Source of the DNA: Syntrophales bacterium
GTDB taxonomy: Bacteria > Desulfobacterota > Syntrophia > Syntrophales > Fen-1087
Direction of reading: 5' to 3'
DNA: 33,252 nucleotides
Assembly: GCA_030656035.1 (NCBI GenBank)
Contig: JAUSOK010000074.1
Location: forward strand, 1-33,252
Numbering within the stretch: the first letter of the stretch is position 1; every line of letters starts with the position of its first letter. Both the position numbers and the translations under genes were made by a program. Below, in pieces: positions 1 through 7,091 of the stretch. A model generated the notes under the pieces. The model was not told where the DNA came from. It did no database searches and worked only from the letters and a program-made list of their open reading frames with translations.

Positions 1-933
1 ACCGAGCGGACATACATGGAATGGTTCCGGCGTTTTCACACATATGTGACCGGGATAAAACGGAAAGATTGGCAGATTCATGGCGTTGATGAGACGGATG
101 TCAGGGATTTCCTGAGTCATCTTGCCGTCAGGCAAAGCGTATCATCTTCTACGCAGAATCAGGCTTTCAATGCCCTGTTGTTTCTGTTTCGGGAGGTCAT
201 CAAAATCGATCTTCAGGATCTCGGTAAAACGGTCCGGGCCAAGAGGGGGCCGAAACTGCCCGTGGTTTTGACACAGGAGGAGGTTCGTAAGTTGCTTGAC
301 CAGTTAACGGGAAGGGATTTGCTCATTGTTCAGCTTCTTTACGGCACTGGGATGCGGCTTATGGAAGTTGCCCGGCTGCGGGTTCAGGATATTGATTTCG
401 GTTTGAATTCCATCGTCGTCAGGGCAGGCAAAGGGGATAAAGACCGGATAACGGTCATGCCCGAAGCGGTTAAAGAAACCCTGAAAGAACATCTGGGGCG
501 CGTGATGAAGATTCATGAAAAAGACCTTGAAAAAGGTTACGGCAAGGTATATCTGCCGGAAGCTCTCGACCGCAAATATCCGAACGCGGCAAAGGAGTGG
601 GGCTGGCAGTATGTCTTTCCCGCCGCCTCGCTATCGGTCGATCCCCGATCCGGCAAAGTTCGCCGTCACCATATCAGCCCCAGTTCCATTCAGAAAATCG
701 TGGCGGATGCCGTAAGGAAGGCCGGAATTGTAAAGCATGCCAGCGTGCATACCCTGCGTCACAGTTTCGCCACGCATCTCTTGATGAACGGTGTGAACAT
801 CCGCGAGGTTCAGGAGCTTTTAGGTCACAAGAACGTTGAAACGACCATGATTTATACCCATGTTCTCAGGAATATGTCGAAAGCGCCGATGAGTCCGCTG
901 GATGTCCTCTTACATAAAGAAAAAGAAGACTAA
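1..933 (+). CDS. Integron-type tyrosine recombinase (IntI-like), 5' end outside the window
   Basis: A site-specific tyrosine recombinase of the integron-integrase family, which recombines attI and attC sites. The frame is open from base 1, and residues before the first in-window ATG (base 16) already resemble the family's N-terminal SAM-like domain, so the gene starts upstream and perhaps 30 residues are missing. The N-terminal core-binding domain is followed by the catalytic domain with Arg in [11 protein letters not shown], the [12 protein letters not shown] box, LLGH, and the nucleophile Tyr in MIYTH. The IntI-specific insert is visible around [18 protein letters not shown] and [11 protein letters not shown], and this separates it from XerC/XerD. 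The attI site and any cassettes would normally lie beyond the 5' end, so they cannot be seen. No attC-like repeat follows the gene. Confidence 0.88.
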   Translation, partial: TERTYMEWFRRFHTYVTGIKRKDWQIHGVDETDVRDFLSHLAVRQSVSSSTQNQAFNALLFLFREVIKIDLQDLGKTVRAKRGPKLPVVLTQEEVRKLLDQLTGRDLLIVQLLYGTGMRLMEVARLRVQDIDFGLNSIVVRAGKGDKDRITVMPEAVKETLKEHLGRVMKIHEKDLEKGYGKVYLPEALDRKYPNAAKEWGWQYVFPAASLSVDPRSGKVRRHHISPSSIQKIVADAVRKAGIVKHASVHTLRHSFATHLLMNGVNIREVQELLGHKNVETTMIYTHVLRNMSKAPMSPLDVLLHKEKED

Positions 934-994
934 ACCCGGGAAATGAAATCTTAATTGGATACGACAGATTATCAAACCGAAAGAAGGAGACGCG

Positions 995-1660
995 ATGAAA
1001 TTTGTTAAAGACATCTATGTTTATGAATGGACGGACTGTTATGACAACAACTGCAACAGCTTCTATATCGGGGGCGGCGTGCAGGCCCTGATCGATCCCG
1101 GTCTGACGCGCTATGTCCCGTCGCTTTTGGAGAGCATGAAACTCGACGGCATTCAGGAGGCCGACATCCGGTATGTCATCAACACCCATTCCCACCCGGA
1201 CCACTTTGAGGGCTCGGCGTATTTTGCTCCGGATAAGGTGAAAATCGCCATGCATGACGATGAAATCGCTTTCCTCAACGGGGAGGGCGGCGGCCTGTAC
1301 GGCCTGTTCGGGTTGGGCAGACCCGCTGTCGATATCAACATGAGCCTGAAGGAGGGCAACCTTGTGCTGGGGGATGAAGCCTTTGAAATTATTCTCATCC
1401 CGGGTCATTCGCCTGGTTCCGTCGGCCTGTACTGGCCGGCCCGGAAGGCGCTGTTCTGCGGCGATTTGATCTTCGATCAAAGTGTGGGGCGGACGGATTT
1501 CCCCGGCGGCAGCGGCGCCCAGCTCAAGGAGAGCATCCGGAGTCTTGCCAAGCTGGACATCGAATACCTTTTTCCGGGCCACATGGGAATGGTCGAAGGG
1601 GCGGAAAACGTCCAGAGAAATTTCAAGATCGTGATACAGCAGATCTTTCCGTATATTTGA
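995..1660 (+). CDS. MBL-fold metallo-hydrolase, glyoxalase II-like
   Basis: A 221-residue metallo-beta-lactamase-fold hydrolase, probably cytoplasmic with a dinuclear zinc or iron site. The metal ligands are readable: HSHPDH at residues 65-70, His138 in PGHSPGS, Asp157 in FCGDLIF and His196 in FPGHMG. The segment FDQSVGRTDFPGG is typical of the glyoxalase II/ETHE1-like branch. That suggests thioester or persulfide hydrolysis, but the substrate cannot be read from sequence. The start ATG has a good ribosome site (GAAGGAG, 5-8 bases upstream). It stands alone, 61 bases after the integrase and convergent with the thioesterase gene. Confidence 0.85.
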   Translation: MKFVKDIYVYEWTDCYDNNCNSFYIGGGVQALIDPGLTRYVPSLLESMKLDGIQEADIRYVINTHSHPDHFEGSAYFAPDKVKIAMHDDEIAFLNGEGGGLYGLFGLGRPAVDINMSLKEGNLVLGDEAFEIILIPGHSPGSVGLYWPARKALFCGDLIFDQSVGRTDFPGGSGAQLKESIRSLAKLDIEYLFPGHMGMVEGAENVQRNFKIVIQQIFPYI

Positions 1661-1689
1661 CGGCGAGCGCTTTGAAAAACACATTTCCC

Positions 1690-1759
1690 GTCATTCCGAG
1701 TGCCGGCGAAGGATCTGATCTCGCCGGGGATTCTTCGTCGCAAGACGCCTCAGAATGAC
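1690..1759. repeat. Imperfect 70-bp inverted repeat in a convergent spacer
   Basis: The ends GTCATTCCGAG (1690-1700) and CTCAGAATGAC (1749-1759) are inverted with one mismatch. Inner segments CGAAGGATC and GATTCTTCG also pair imperfectly, so the whole element can fold into one long hairpin. It lies between the convergent MBL hydrolase and thioesterase genes. This is the look of a REP- or MITE-type dispersed repeat, and it could also act as a bidirectional transcription barrier. No second copy was seen in this window. Confidence 0.5.
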
Positions 1760-1793
1760 AACGTATGCAAGGATATAAAGCCATCCCGTTGAG

Positions 1794-2255
1794 TCATTCC
1801 AGGCTCGGGATGGGAATGAACTCGTCTTTCTTTAAGATCATGTAGGTCGCCAGCCCCTTGGCGATCAGCGTCCCGTCGCCGTTTCTGACCTCCACGTCGC
1901 CCAGGGCGGTCCTGGCGCCCTTGTGGACGATGCGCGCTTCGGCCATAATTTCGCCCGCATCGAAGGGCTTGAGAAAATTGATCTTCATCTCCACCGTGGT
2001 GAAGGTCTCGTCCCTGTCCACGAGTCCGATCAGGGCCATCGCGACAGCCGAATCGGCGGCGGAAAAAATGGCCCCGCCGTGGGCTATCCCCAGCGGATGG
2101 ACGAGTTTCCCGGCAAAAGGCAGCCTCACCTTCGCCCAGCCTTTTTTCACGTCGGCCAGCTCCAGGCCGAGCAGATCCCAAAAAGGCGATTCCTGCCGCA
2201 TTTTGGCCAGCAGGGACTCTCTGAATTTCGGCGCAAGATCTTCATAATGGGTCAT
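1794..2255 (-). CDS. PaaI-family hotdog-fold acyl-CoA thioesterase
   Basis: A 153-residue hotdog-fold protein that most likely hydrolyses an acyl-CoA or aryl-CoA in the cytoplasm. The family signature HPLGIAHGGAIFSAADSA (about residues 53-70) carries His59-Gly60-Gly61 and Asp68, as in PaaI and HGG-type thioesterases. The length is normal. The start at ATG 2255 was preferred over an in-frame TTG six bases earlier because GAGGA sits 9 bases before the ATG and only 3 before the TTG. It is 91 bases downstream of the PEP carboxykinase gene on the same strand. PaaK further along could supply phenylacetyl-CoA, but nothing ties the two genes together. Confidence 0.82.
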   Translation of the reverse strand: MTHYEDLAPKFRESLLAKMRQESPFWDLLGLELADVKKGWAKVRLPFAGKLVHPLGIAHGGAIFSAADSAVAMALIGLVDRDETFTTVEMKINFLKPFDAGEIMAEARIVHKGARTALGDVEVRNGDGTLIAKGLATYMILKKDEFIPIPSLE

Positions 2256-2346
2256 GAACAAAGATCCTCAGAAATGCGGCGGGATTTGCGCATCCTCGTA
2301 AATATTGCCCCAGCATCTGATGAATCAACAACACTGCCATCTTTTC

Positions 2347-3999
2347 TTATTCGTCGTTCATCTTCTCGATCACGGCATTGCCGGTTTCGCGGTAGGGCAG
2401 GGATTCGCGGATCGGCTCGGGGATGCGGCCGTATTTCGCCTCGAAGGCTTCCAGGTACTGCCTGCGTCCGCCCAGAAAGTCCGCCGCCCTTTTCTTCATG
2501 AGGTTTCGGTCCGTAAATAATGTATGGGCACGCATCAGATCGAGGTTCGCCCGGTCGCACTTGATGGGATAGTAATGACCCAGGCAATCCGTCTCCACGC
2601 TGAAACGGAGCTGTTTGCGGACAAGATCGTTGTAAGTCGCCAGGGACTGCCGCAGCGTCACCTTTTCGTCAAGCGGGCCGATCGTCCCCGTATTGGCCAG
2701 ATAGCAGGGAATTTTGTTTTTTCTGACGATATCGTGGAAAATCATGGCGTGCTCGAGGCGGTCGCCCGCCACAAAGGGATCGAGAAAGAATTCCCGCTTG
2801 AACTTGCCCGCCTCCTCGGGATTGCCGCCGCTGCTCTCTATGGATTCGCCGTAGATGAACAGCATCGTTGCCTGCTCGGCCGTCAGCCGGCTGATGACAT
2901 TGACCAGCGGGTTCCGGGTCAGAATAATGATGGCATGGAGCTTCTGCGCCCGCAGGCTTTTCGAGGCAATTTCGAGATTGTCGCGCGTCACGACGGCGCG
3001 GGCGTTTCCGGTTTTTACGAGATCCTTGAAATCGGGCATGTACGGATACTTGGTGACGGCCACGTTTTCCAGGAAGGCGTCTCTGGACTCGGCGGCGCGC
3101 AGAATCTCCGGCTGGCTTTCATCGAGCCCCTCCGTCTTGACATAGAGCCCGCCGATCTCGAAGGCCGCGTAACCGCCGTCAAAACCGATCGTGCCGCCGT
3201 CGTCGCCGATCATTTCGGAGCTTTCGCGCGGCAGCTTGGAAAATTTGCGGCACAGTGTCGTCGTTTTTCCTGTGGCCGTTAGCCCCGAAACGGCCGTGAC
3301 CACTTCCTGCAACTCCGGCCGCTCTGTCTTTTCGTCATAGATCCACAAATAATCCCGCCGGGCGCCGGCGTGCAGGAATATCCCCGTTTTGTCGATGGCC
3401 TTGATGCGCCAGTCCTCGAATTGGAAAACGCCCTTCTTGCCCTCGCCAAGATAGATCGTATTGCGGCAGATCTTCACCTGATCGCCCCGTTTATCTCCCA
3501 TGAAGAGACGGACCGTGACGTCCTTGTCCAGCAGTTTTTTTGCCTTGTTGGCTTCAAAGTGCTCGTCGGTAAAATAAATGATTGTATAGGTCGGATCATC
3601 AACGACGCGCGCTTCGGGCCGGTCGAGCAGCAGTTTCAGGCCGTAGGCGACATGGGCGTAGGCTTCGGGAATTAAAAAACGGACCGTCACCCCGTCCAGG
3701 CCGTCGCCGACGATGGTATCGAGGGAGATAACGCGCTCCGTGCCGAGGACGTCAATGGCCTGACAGGCCAGGGCCTCTTCGGTTTCGCCGAAGGGGTGAT
3801 CGACGCTGTTTCGGGTATGCGGGGCCGAGCGGTTCATCGGTTCGGAGTCGGCCGCCACCGAGCCGAGCTGGGTCTGAATGACCCCGTCCTGCCTCAGGGC
3901 GATACGCTTCAGCTCTTCCAGAGACAGGCCCTCGCTGAGGCGTTTGTCCCGCCGGGCCTCTTCATAGATCCGCTTTGCGGCTGATTTGAAAATATTCAT
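2347..3999 (-). CDS. pckA: Divergent ATP-type phosphoenolpyruvate carboxykinase
   Basis: A 550-residue protein of the ATP-dependent PEP carboxykinase family, which interconverts oxaloacetate and PEP with CO2 and ATP/ADP. The phosphate-binding loop is GLTATGKTTT (residues 239-248), followed by MIGDDGG (263-269) with the paired Asp that binds metal. A His in GIFLHAGA (His210) matches the family's catalytic His region, and FLENVAV is a familiar PCK segment. It differs from the E. coli type, which has GLSGTGKTTLS and GDDEHGW, and the canonical CSAN motif before the P-loop is altered. The family call is sound. The enzymatic assignment of this branch is less certain. No strong ribosome site is seen before the ATG. 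Confidence 0.8.
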   Translation of the reverse strand: MNIFKSAAKRIYEEARRDKRLSEGLSLEELKRIALRQDGVIQTQLGSVAADSEPMNRSAPHTRNSVDHPFGETEEALACQAIDVLGTERVISLDTIVGDGLDGVTVRFLIPEAYAHVAYGLKLLLDRPEARVVDDPTYTIIYFTDEHFEANKAKKLLDKDVTVRLFMGDKRGDQVKICRNTIYLGEGKKGVFQFEDWRIKAIDKTGIFLHAGARRDYLWIYDEKTERPELQEVVTAVSGLTATGKTTTLCRKFSKLPRESSEMIGDDGGTIGFDGGYAAFEIGGLYVKTEGLDESQPEILRAAESRDAFLENVAVTKYPYMPDFKDLVKTGNARAVVTRDNLEIASKSLRAQKLHAIIILTRNPLVNVISRLTAEQATMLFIYGESIESSGGNPEEAGKFKREFFLDPFVAGDRLEHAMIFHDIVRKNKIPCYLANTGTIGPLDEKVTLRQSLATYNDLVRKQLRFSVETDCLGHYYPIKCDRANLDLMRAHTLFTDRNLMKKRAADFLGGRRQYLEAFEAKYGRIPEPIRESLPYRETGNAVIEKMNDE

Positions 4000-4030
4000 G
4001 CTTTTTGTCTACGAAAAAAGAGGGTCTTCA

Positions 4031-4435
4031 TTAAAAACTGAACTGAATCAGGGGGCTGACGCGCTGCTGGGTTTGCCATTTCGACCATTCCCGGCTATCG
4101 AGGCAACGGTTTTCATCCGCGTCGGCGGTGGAAAATCTTTCCAGCGCCTCCTCCTGGAATTCATTCCGGTCAATTCTGCCGTCCCTGTTCTTATCCATCT
4201 CGGCAAGCCAGTCTTTCCGGTCCGCTTCCGACAAGGCCTCAAGCTCCTCCTTGTCCAGATGACCGCTGCCGTCCTTGTCCAGCTTGTTAAAGGTTTTTGC
4301 GGTCGCATCGACATATTCCTGTTGCGAAATTATGCCGTCCTTGTCCTTGTCAAGGGCTTCAAACGCCTTTTCCGCGCCGGAAACAGGCCCTGTCAACACC
4401 AGGATCATAACGACTGCGATGATAAATTTTTGCAT
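4031..4435 (-). CDS. Secreted four-EF-hand calcium-binding protein
   Basis: A 134-residue exported protein: a signal peptide (residues 1-20, hydrophobic core IIAVVMILVL, probable cut after VSG/A) followed by four EF-hand loops. Loops are at 29-40 (DKDKDGIISQQE), 53-64 (DKDGSGHLDKEE), 81-92 (DKNRDGRIDRNE) and 105-116 (DADENRCLDSRE). The fourth has Arg in place of the usual Gly6 but keeps the Asp, Asn and Glu ligands. The start at 4435 was chosen over two upstream in-frame ATGs because AAAGGA lies 8 bases before it. It follows the M50 protease gene by 29 bases on the same strand, suggesting one transcript. It probably binds Ca2+ in the cell envelope. Its partner is unknown. Confidence 0.85.
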   Translation of the reverse strand: MQKFIIAVVMILVLTGPVSGAEKAFEALDKDKDGIISQQEYVDATAKTFNKLDKDGSGHLDKEELEALSEADRKDWLAEMDKNRDGRIDRNEFQEEALERFSTADADENRCLDSREWSKWQTQQRVSPLIQFSF

Positions 4436-4464
4436 CGGCATAGTCCTTTCCATAAAATCCGCGT

Positions 4465-5088
4465 TTACGGCAATAAAATCCTGATGATCATCAGAATGAT
4501 CCCGCGGAAAAAGGCAATCAGCGGATTCAGCACGCCCAAAAACAGCAGTCCGATGATCAGGAAAAACCCGTAGGGTTCAATCCTAGAGAGGGCATACTGC
4601 CATCTTTCCGGCAAAAAGCCCATTAGAATTTTCGACCCGTCCAGCGGTGGAATCGGAATCAGATTGAATGCGGCCAAGATAATGTTGATCTGGGCCAGAT
4701 AGTAGAGCAGTGTTGCCGTCGCCGTTCCCGGAGCCGGCGACAAAAGCCGGTACAGAAAAAACGCCAGGAAGGCCAGGATCATATTCGTAATGATGCCCGC
4801 CGATGAAACCAGGATGAGGCCTTTTTTCGTATCCCGGATGTTATTGAAGTTGACCGGTACCGGCCTGGCCCAGCCAAAGCCGAAGATAAACAGCATGATC
4901 GTCCCAACGGGGTCAAGATGCCTGATTGGATTGAGACTCAATCGGCCCTGCAATTTGGCCGTCGGGTCTCCCATGCGCCAGGCCACCCATCCGTGGGCCA
5001 GCTCGTGCAGGACGACGGAATACATCAGCGGGATGGCCAGCAGGACAAATGTCAGCGGATCTTTGAGCAGCAGGTTGAGCAGTCCCAT
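4465..5088 (-). CDS. Site-2-protease-type membrane metalloprotease (M50 family, rhomboid-like short form)
   Basis: A 207-residue integral membrane zinc metalloprotease of peptidase family M50. The zinc motif HELAH is at residues 28-32 within the first hydrophobic segment, and the third ligand region NLIPIPPLDGSKIL lies near residues 142-155. Several other strongly hydrophobic stretches form the remaining membrane segments. There is no PDZ domain, so it belongs to the short soluble-domain-free group rather than to RseP. The ATG has GGAGAGG about 14 bases upstream, a somewhat long spacing. It is first of a likely two-gene unit with the EF-hand gene. Its substrate is unknown. Confidence 0.88.
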   Translation of the reverse strand: MGLLNLLLKDPLTFVLLAIPLMYSVVLHELAHGWVAWRMGDPTAKLQGRLSLNPIRHLDPVGTIMLFIFGFGWARPVPVNFNNIRDTKKGLILVSSAGIITNMILAFLAFFLYRLLSPAPGTATATLLYYLAQINIILAAFNLIPIPPLDGSKILMGFLPERWQYALSRIEPYGFFLIIGLLFLGVLNPLIAFFRGIILMIIRILLP

Positions 5089-5126
5089 GCAGATATTTTT
5101 TCCTCTCCTTGGTCTTTAGGCGGGGC

Positions 5127-5155
5127 AGTCTCGCAGAGCCAGGCGCTTCTGTCAA
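5127..5155 (-). promoter_or_regulatory. Weak candidate sigma70 promoter for the M50 protease gene
   Basis: On the minus strand a perfect -35 TTGACA (5150-5155) is followed after 17 bases by GAGACT (5127-5132), a poor -10 hexamer. Its position, about 40 bases upstream of the M50 start, fits, but the -10 makes this tentative. Confidence 0.25.
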
Positions 5156-5263
5156 TCTATAAAAATTCACAGGCGATTATACAGAACTCTCAAATTATCT
5201 TGTGGTCAAGAGCGCACTCTGCTAAATTTCGGCAAGAAGGCAGATTCGAAAGGAGGTGACCTC

Positions 5264-5416
5264 ATGGAAAAACATCATCGGTTTTCAATCTGGTATGTCC
5301 TGCTCGGTGTCTGGGTGGTGCTGATCGCCCAGAGCTATCTCTCCTCCTTGTTCGCCCACCAGGTCATTTCTTACAGTCAGTTTCTGTCGCTTTTGAAAGA
5401 GAGCAAGATCAGGTAA
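5264..5416 (+). CDS. 50-residue FtsH N-terminal fragment (possible remnant or small membrane protein)
   Basis: This short frame has an excellent ribosome site (AAAGGAGGTGAC ending 3 bases before the ATG). It encodes a basic start MEKHHRF, one membrane segment (about residues 9-30, WYVLLGVWVVLIAQSYL), then QVISYSQFLSLLKESKIR and a stop. That arrangement matches the first transmembrane helix and the beginning of the periplasmic domain of FtsH, where the SYSQF..LL motif is conserved. The AAA and protease domains are missing: the stop codon merges directly into the ribosome site of ybaK. Either it is a truncated ftsH whose remainder was deleted, or it is a retained single-pass peptide. It would be co-transcribed with ybaK. 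Confidence 0.65.
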   Translation: MEKHHRFSIWYVLLGVWVVLIAQSYLSSLFAHQVISYSQFLSLLKESKIR

Positions 5417-5427
5417 GGAGGTTCGTT

Positions 5428-5916
5428 ATGTCCCGAGACAAAACCCCCGTCACGACGGCCCTGCTGGCCCTGAAAAAAAACCAGGCGGCATTTATCCCGC
5501 GGCCTTACAAATACGAGGATCGCGGCGGGACCCGGGTATCGGCGCGCGAACTGGGCGTTGACGAACATGAAGTCATCAAGACGCTTGTCATGGAGGACGA
5601 TAATAAGTCGCCGCTGATTATCCTGATGCACGGCGACCGGGAAGTCTCCACCAAGACCCTGGCCCGCCTCCTGGGAGTGAAGGCCGTTCACCCCTGCGAT
5701 CAGAAAACCGCAGAGAAGCATACGGGTTACAAGGTGGGTGGGGTATCTCCCTTCGGGACGAAAAAGGCGTTGCCGCTGTACATGGAAGAAAGCATCGCCG
5801 GCCTGCCCCGCATCCTGATCAATGCCGGCCGCCGCGGGCTTCTGGCGGAGATGTCGCCGTCCGAACTGATCCGGGTTCTGCAGCCGGTTCTCGTGAAATG
5901 CGGCATGGCTTCTTAA
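5428..5916 (+). CDS. ybaK: YbaK/EbsC-type aminoacyl-tRNA deacylase
   Basis: A 162-residue stand-alone trans-editing protein of the YbaK/ProX superfamily. YbaK hydrolyses Cys-tRNA(Pro) mischarged by prolyl-tRNA synthetase. Supporting segments are KTLVMEDD, HGDREVSTKTLARLLG, KHTGYKVGGVSPFGTKK and LPRILINAGRRGLLAEMSP, which cover the family's substrate pocket, including the GGVSPFG loop. The length is typical. The start ATG is preceded by TAAGGAGG at 7 bases, which overlaps the stop of the FtsH-like fragment upstream, so the two are coupled. Exact tRNA specificity (Cys-tRNA-Pro versus another mischarged tRNA) cannot be proved from sequence. Confidence 0.9.
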   Translation: MSRDKTPVTTALLALKKNQAAFIPRPYKYEDRGGTRVSARELGVDEHEVIKTLVMEDDNKSPLIILMHGDREVSTKTLARLLGVKAVHPCDQKTAEKHTGYKVGGVSPFGTKKALPLYMEESIAGLPRILINAGRRGLLAEMSPSELIRVLQPVLVKCGMAS

Positions 5917-5938
5917 AAAACAAATGTCGCAAGGGTTC

Positions 5939-5967
5939 TTGACGTTATGGTTAATCGTCATTATAAT
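5939..5967 (+). promoter_or_regulatory. Strong sigma70-type promoter upstream of the thioredoxin gene
   Basis: TTGACG (5939-5944) and a perfect TATAAT (5962-5967) are separated by 17 bases. The pair lies about 80 bases before the thioredoxin start and 23 bases after the ybaK stop, so the redox genes that follow probably have their own transcript. Confidence 0.7.
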
Positions 5968-6046
5968 TTCATAGAGGATAAAAAAGTATTTTCCGGATTG
6001 CAGGCTTTGAAAAACCGGCCCGTGAGGCATCGAAAGAGATGTGATC

Positions 6047-6607
6047 ATGAGTTCCGAGCAAATTATTATCCGCTGTCTTAACTGCGGAACGAAAAATCGC
6101 ATCCCCAGGCAACGCCTGCAGGACAATCCGACCTGCGGTCACTGCAGAGCTCCTCTGGATGAAATGATCATCCGTTGCCTTTATTGCGGGACCAAAAACC
6201 GCATGCCCGAGGATCGGATCAACGACAGCCCCAAATGCGGCAAATGCGCTGCGCCGCTGGTGAACAGCGGTGAACAGGGACTCCCCGTGGATGTGACGGA
6301 CGCCACCTTTTCAAAGGAAGTCATTACCTCTGCCCGTTCCGTCCTCGTGGATTGCTGGGCGCCCTGGTGCGCCCCCTGCAGAATGGTGGCCCCGATTCTC
6401 GAAGAACTGGCCCACAAATACGCAGGCGGCGTAATAATTGCGAAACTCAACGTGGACGAAAATCCCCTGATCGCTTCCCAGTATACTATTCAGAGCATTC
6501 CCACCATGCTGCTGTTCAAGGACGGCAAAATGGTCAACAGGCTGGTCGGCGCGCTGCCCAAGGAAGAAATCGAGCGGCACCTGCTGGCGATCATGAAAAC
6601 AAACTAA
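6047..6607 (+). CDS. Thioredoxin with duplicated N-terminal zinc ribbon (TrxC-like)
   Basis: A 186-residue cytoplasmic protein-disulfide reductase. The C-terminal thioredoxin domain (about 78-186) has active site WCAPC (107-111), the cis-Pro in SIPTMLLFKDG and the usual C-terminal GALPKEEI. The N-terminal part holds two tandem zinc ribbons, Cys10/13/30/33 and Cys44/47/64/67, sharing RCLxCGTKNRxP and CGxCxAPL. Ordinary thioredoxin 2 (TrxC) has a single such ribbon, so this one arose by internal duplication. ATG 6047 was preferred to GTG 6041 because GAAAGAGA is 7 bases before it. A strong promoter lies upstream, and two Cys-rich genes follow. Confidence 0.9.
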   Translation: MSSEQIIIRCLNCGTKNRIPRQRLQDNPTCGHCRAPLDEMIIRCLYCGTKNRMPEDRINDSPKCGKCAAPLVNSGEQGLPVDVTDATFSKEVITSARSVLVDCWAPWCAPCRMVAPILEELAHKYAGGVIIAKLNVDENPLIASQYTIQSIPTMLLFKDGKMVNRLVGALPKEEIERHLLAIMKTN

Positions 6608-6639
6608 TCCTCTCAAGAGAATAAATTTCAGGGTGACCG

Positions 6640-6822
6640 ATGATCCTTTGTTCCGAAACCAAACCACAGGCGCCTGCCCCGGAATCCGACGAGGATTTTG
6701 AAAACTGCAAGGGCCGGTGCGGATATACGCAATGGTGCCGGGCCTGCATGGAAGAAAGAAAAGAACTGCTCAGAGAAGCCGAAGAAAAGGAGAACGATCA
6801 TGCCGACGAACGATACGCCTGA
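6640..6822 (+). CDS. Small Cys-rich hypothetical protein
   Basis: A 60-residue frame with an acidic, proline-rich start, a cysteine cluster (DFENCKGRCGYTQWCRACMEE) and a charged tail likely to be helical. The four closely spaced cysteines could bind zinc or an iron-sulfur cluster, but no family is recognised. Its ribosome site is weak (CAGGGTG). It begins 32 bases after the thioredoxin stop and its 3' end overlaps the next gene by 23 bases, which supports translation as part of one redox-related unit. It may be a real small gene or a chance frame. The Cys cluster and overlap favour the former. Confidence 0.5.
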   Translation: MILCSETKPQAPAPESDEDFENCKGRCGYTQWCRACMEERKELLREAEEKENDHADERYA

Positions 6823-6985
6823 AATGCCGGACGCCTACTGGAAGTGCAGCAACTGCGGGAACACCATTCAAAGCCCGCTGCCGCCCGAAACATGCCCGGT
6901 CTGCTCCCGGAAATGCGAATTTCTAAATGTGACCTGCTATCAACCCGACTGCGGCTTCACGGGAATTGACAACAGATTGAAATGA
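6800..6985 (+). CDS. Rubredoxin-like small zinc/iron protein
   Basis: A 61-residue protein with a rubredoxin-type knuckle pair: CSNC (16-19) and CPVC (32-35), preceded by the aromatic YWK and separated by PLPPETCP, as in the rubredoxin-like domains found alone or on rubrerythrins. Three more cysteines (39, 46, 51) lie in the C-terminal half, which is unusual and may form a second metal site. The start is ATG 6800 with AAAAGGAG 6-7 bases upstream. It overlaps the preceding Cys-rich gene. Likely role: small electron carrier or metal-binding redox protein alongside the thioredoxin. This is inferred from motif and context. Confidence 0.75.
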   Translation: MPTNDTPEMPDAYWKCSNCGNTIQSPLPPETCPVCSRKCEFLNVTCYQPDCGFTGIDNRLK

Positions 6986-7091
6986 TTCAGGAATACTTCC
7001 CACACGCCCCATCCCTTCCCGCCCGCGCAGGGGAAACTGGACCCCTCTTCCTTTAGCGGTTGGGAAAAAACGAACGGCACGGAGACGCTGC

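Noticed and set aside
934-1793. attC sites or gene cassettes downstream of the integron integrase
   Set aside because: No paired R'' and R' core sites were seen. The inverted repeat at 1690-1759 lacks attC simple-site motifs, and cassettes normally lie on the other side of intI.
7029-7046. AGGGG/CCCCT hairpin before the amidohydrolase gene
   Set aside because: The stem is only 5 bp and no T-run follows, so it is not supported as a terminator.
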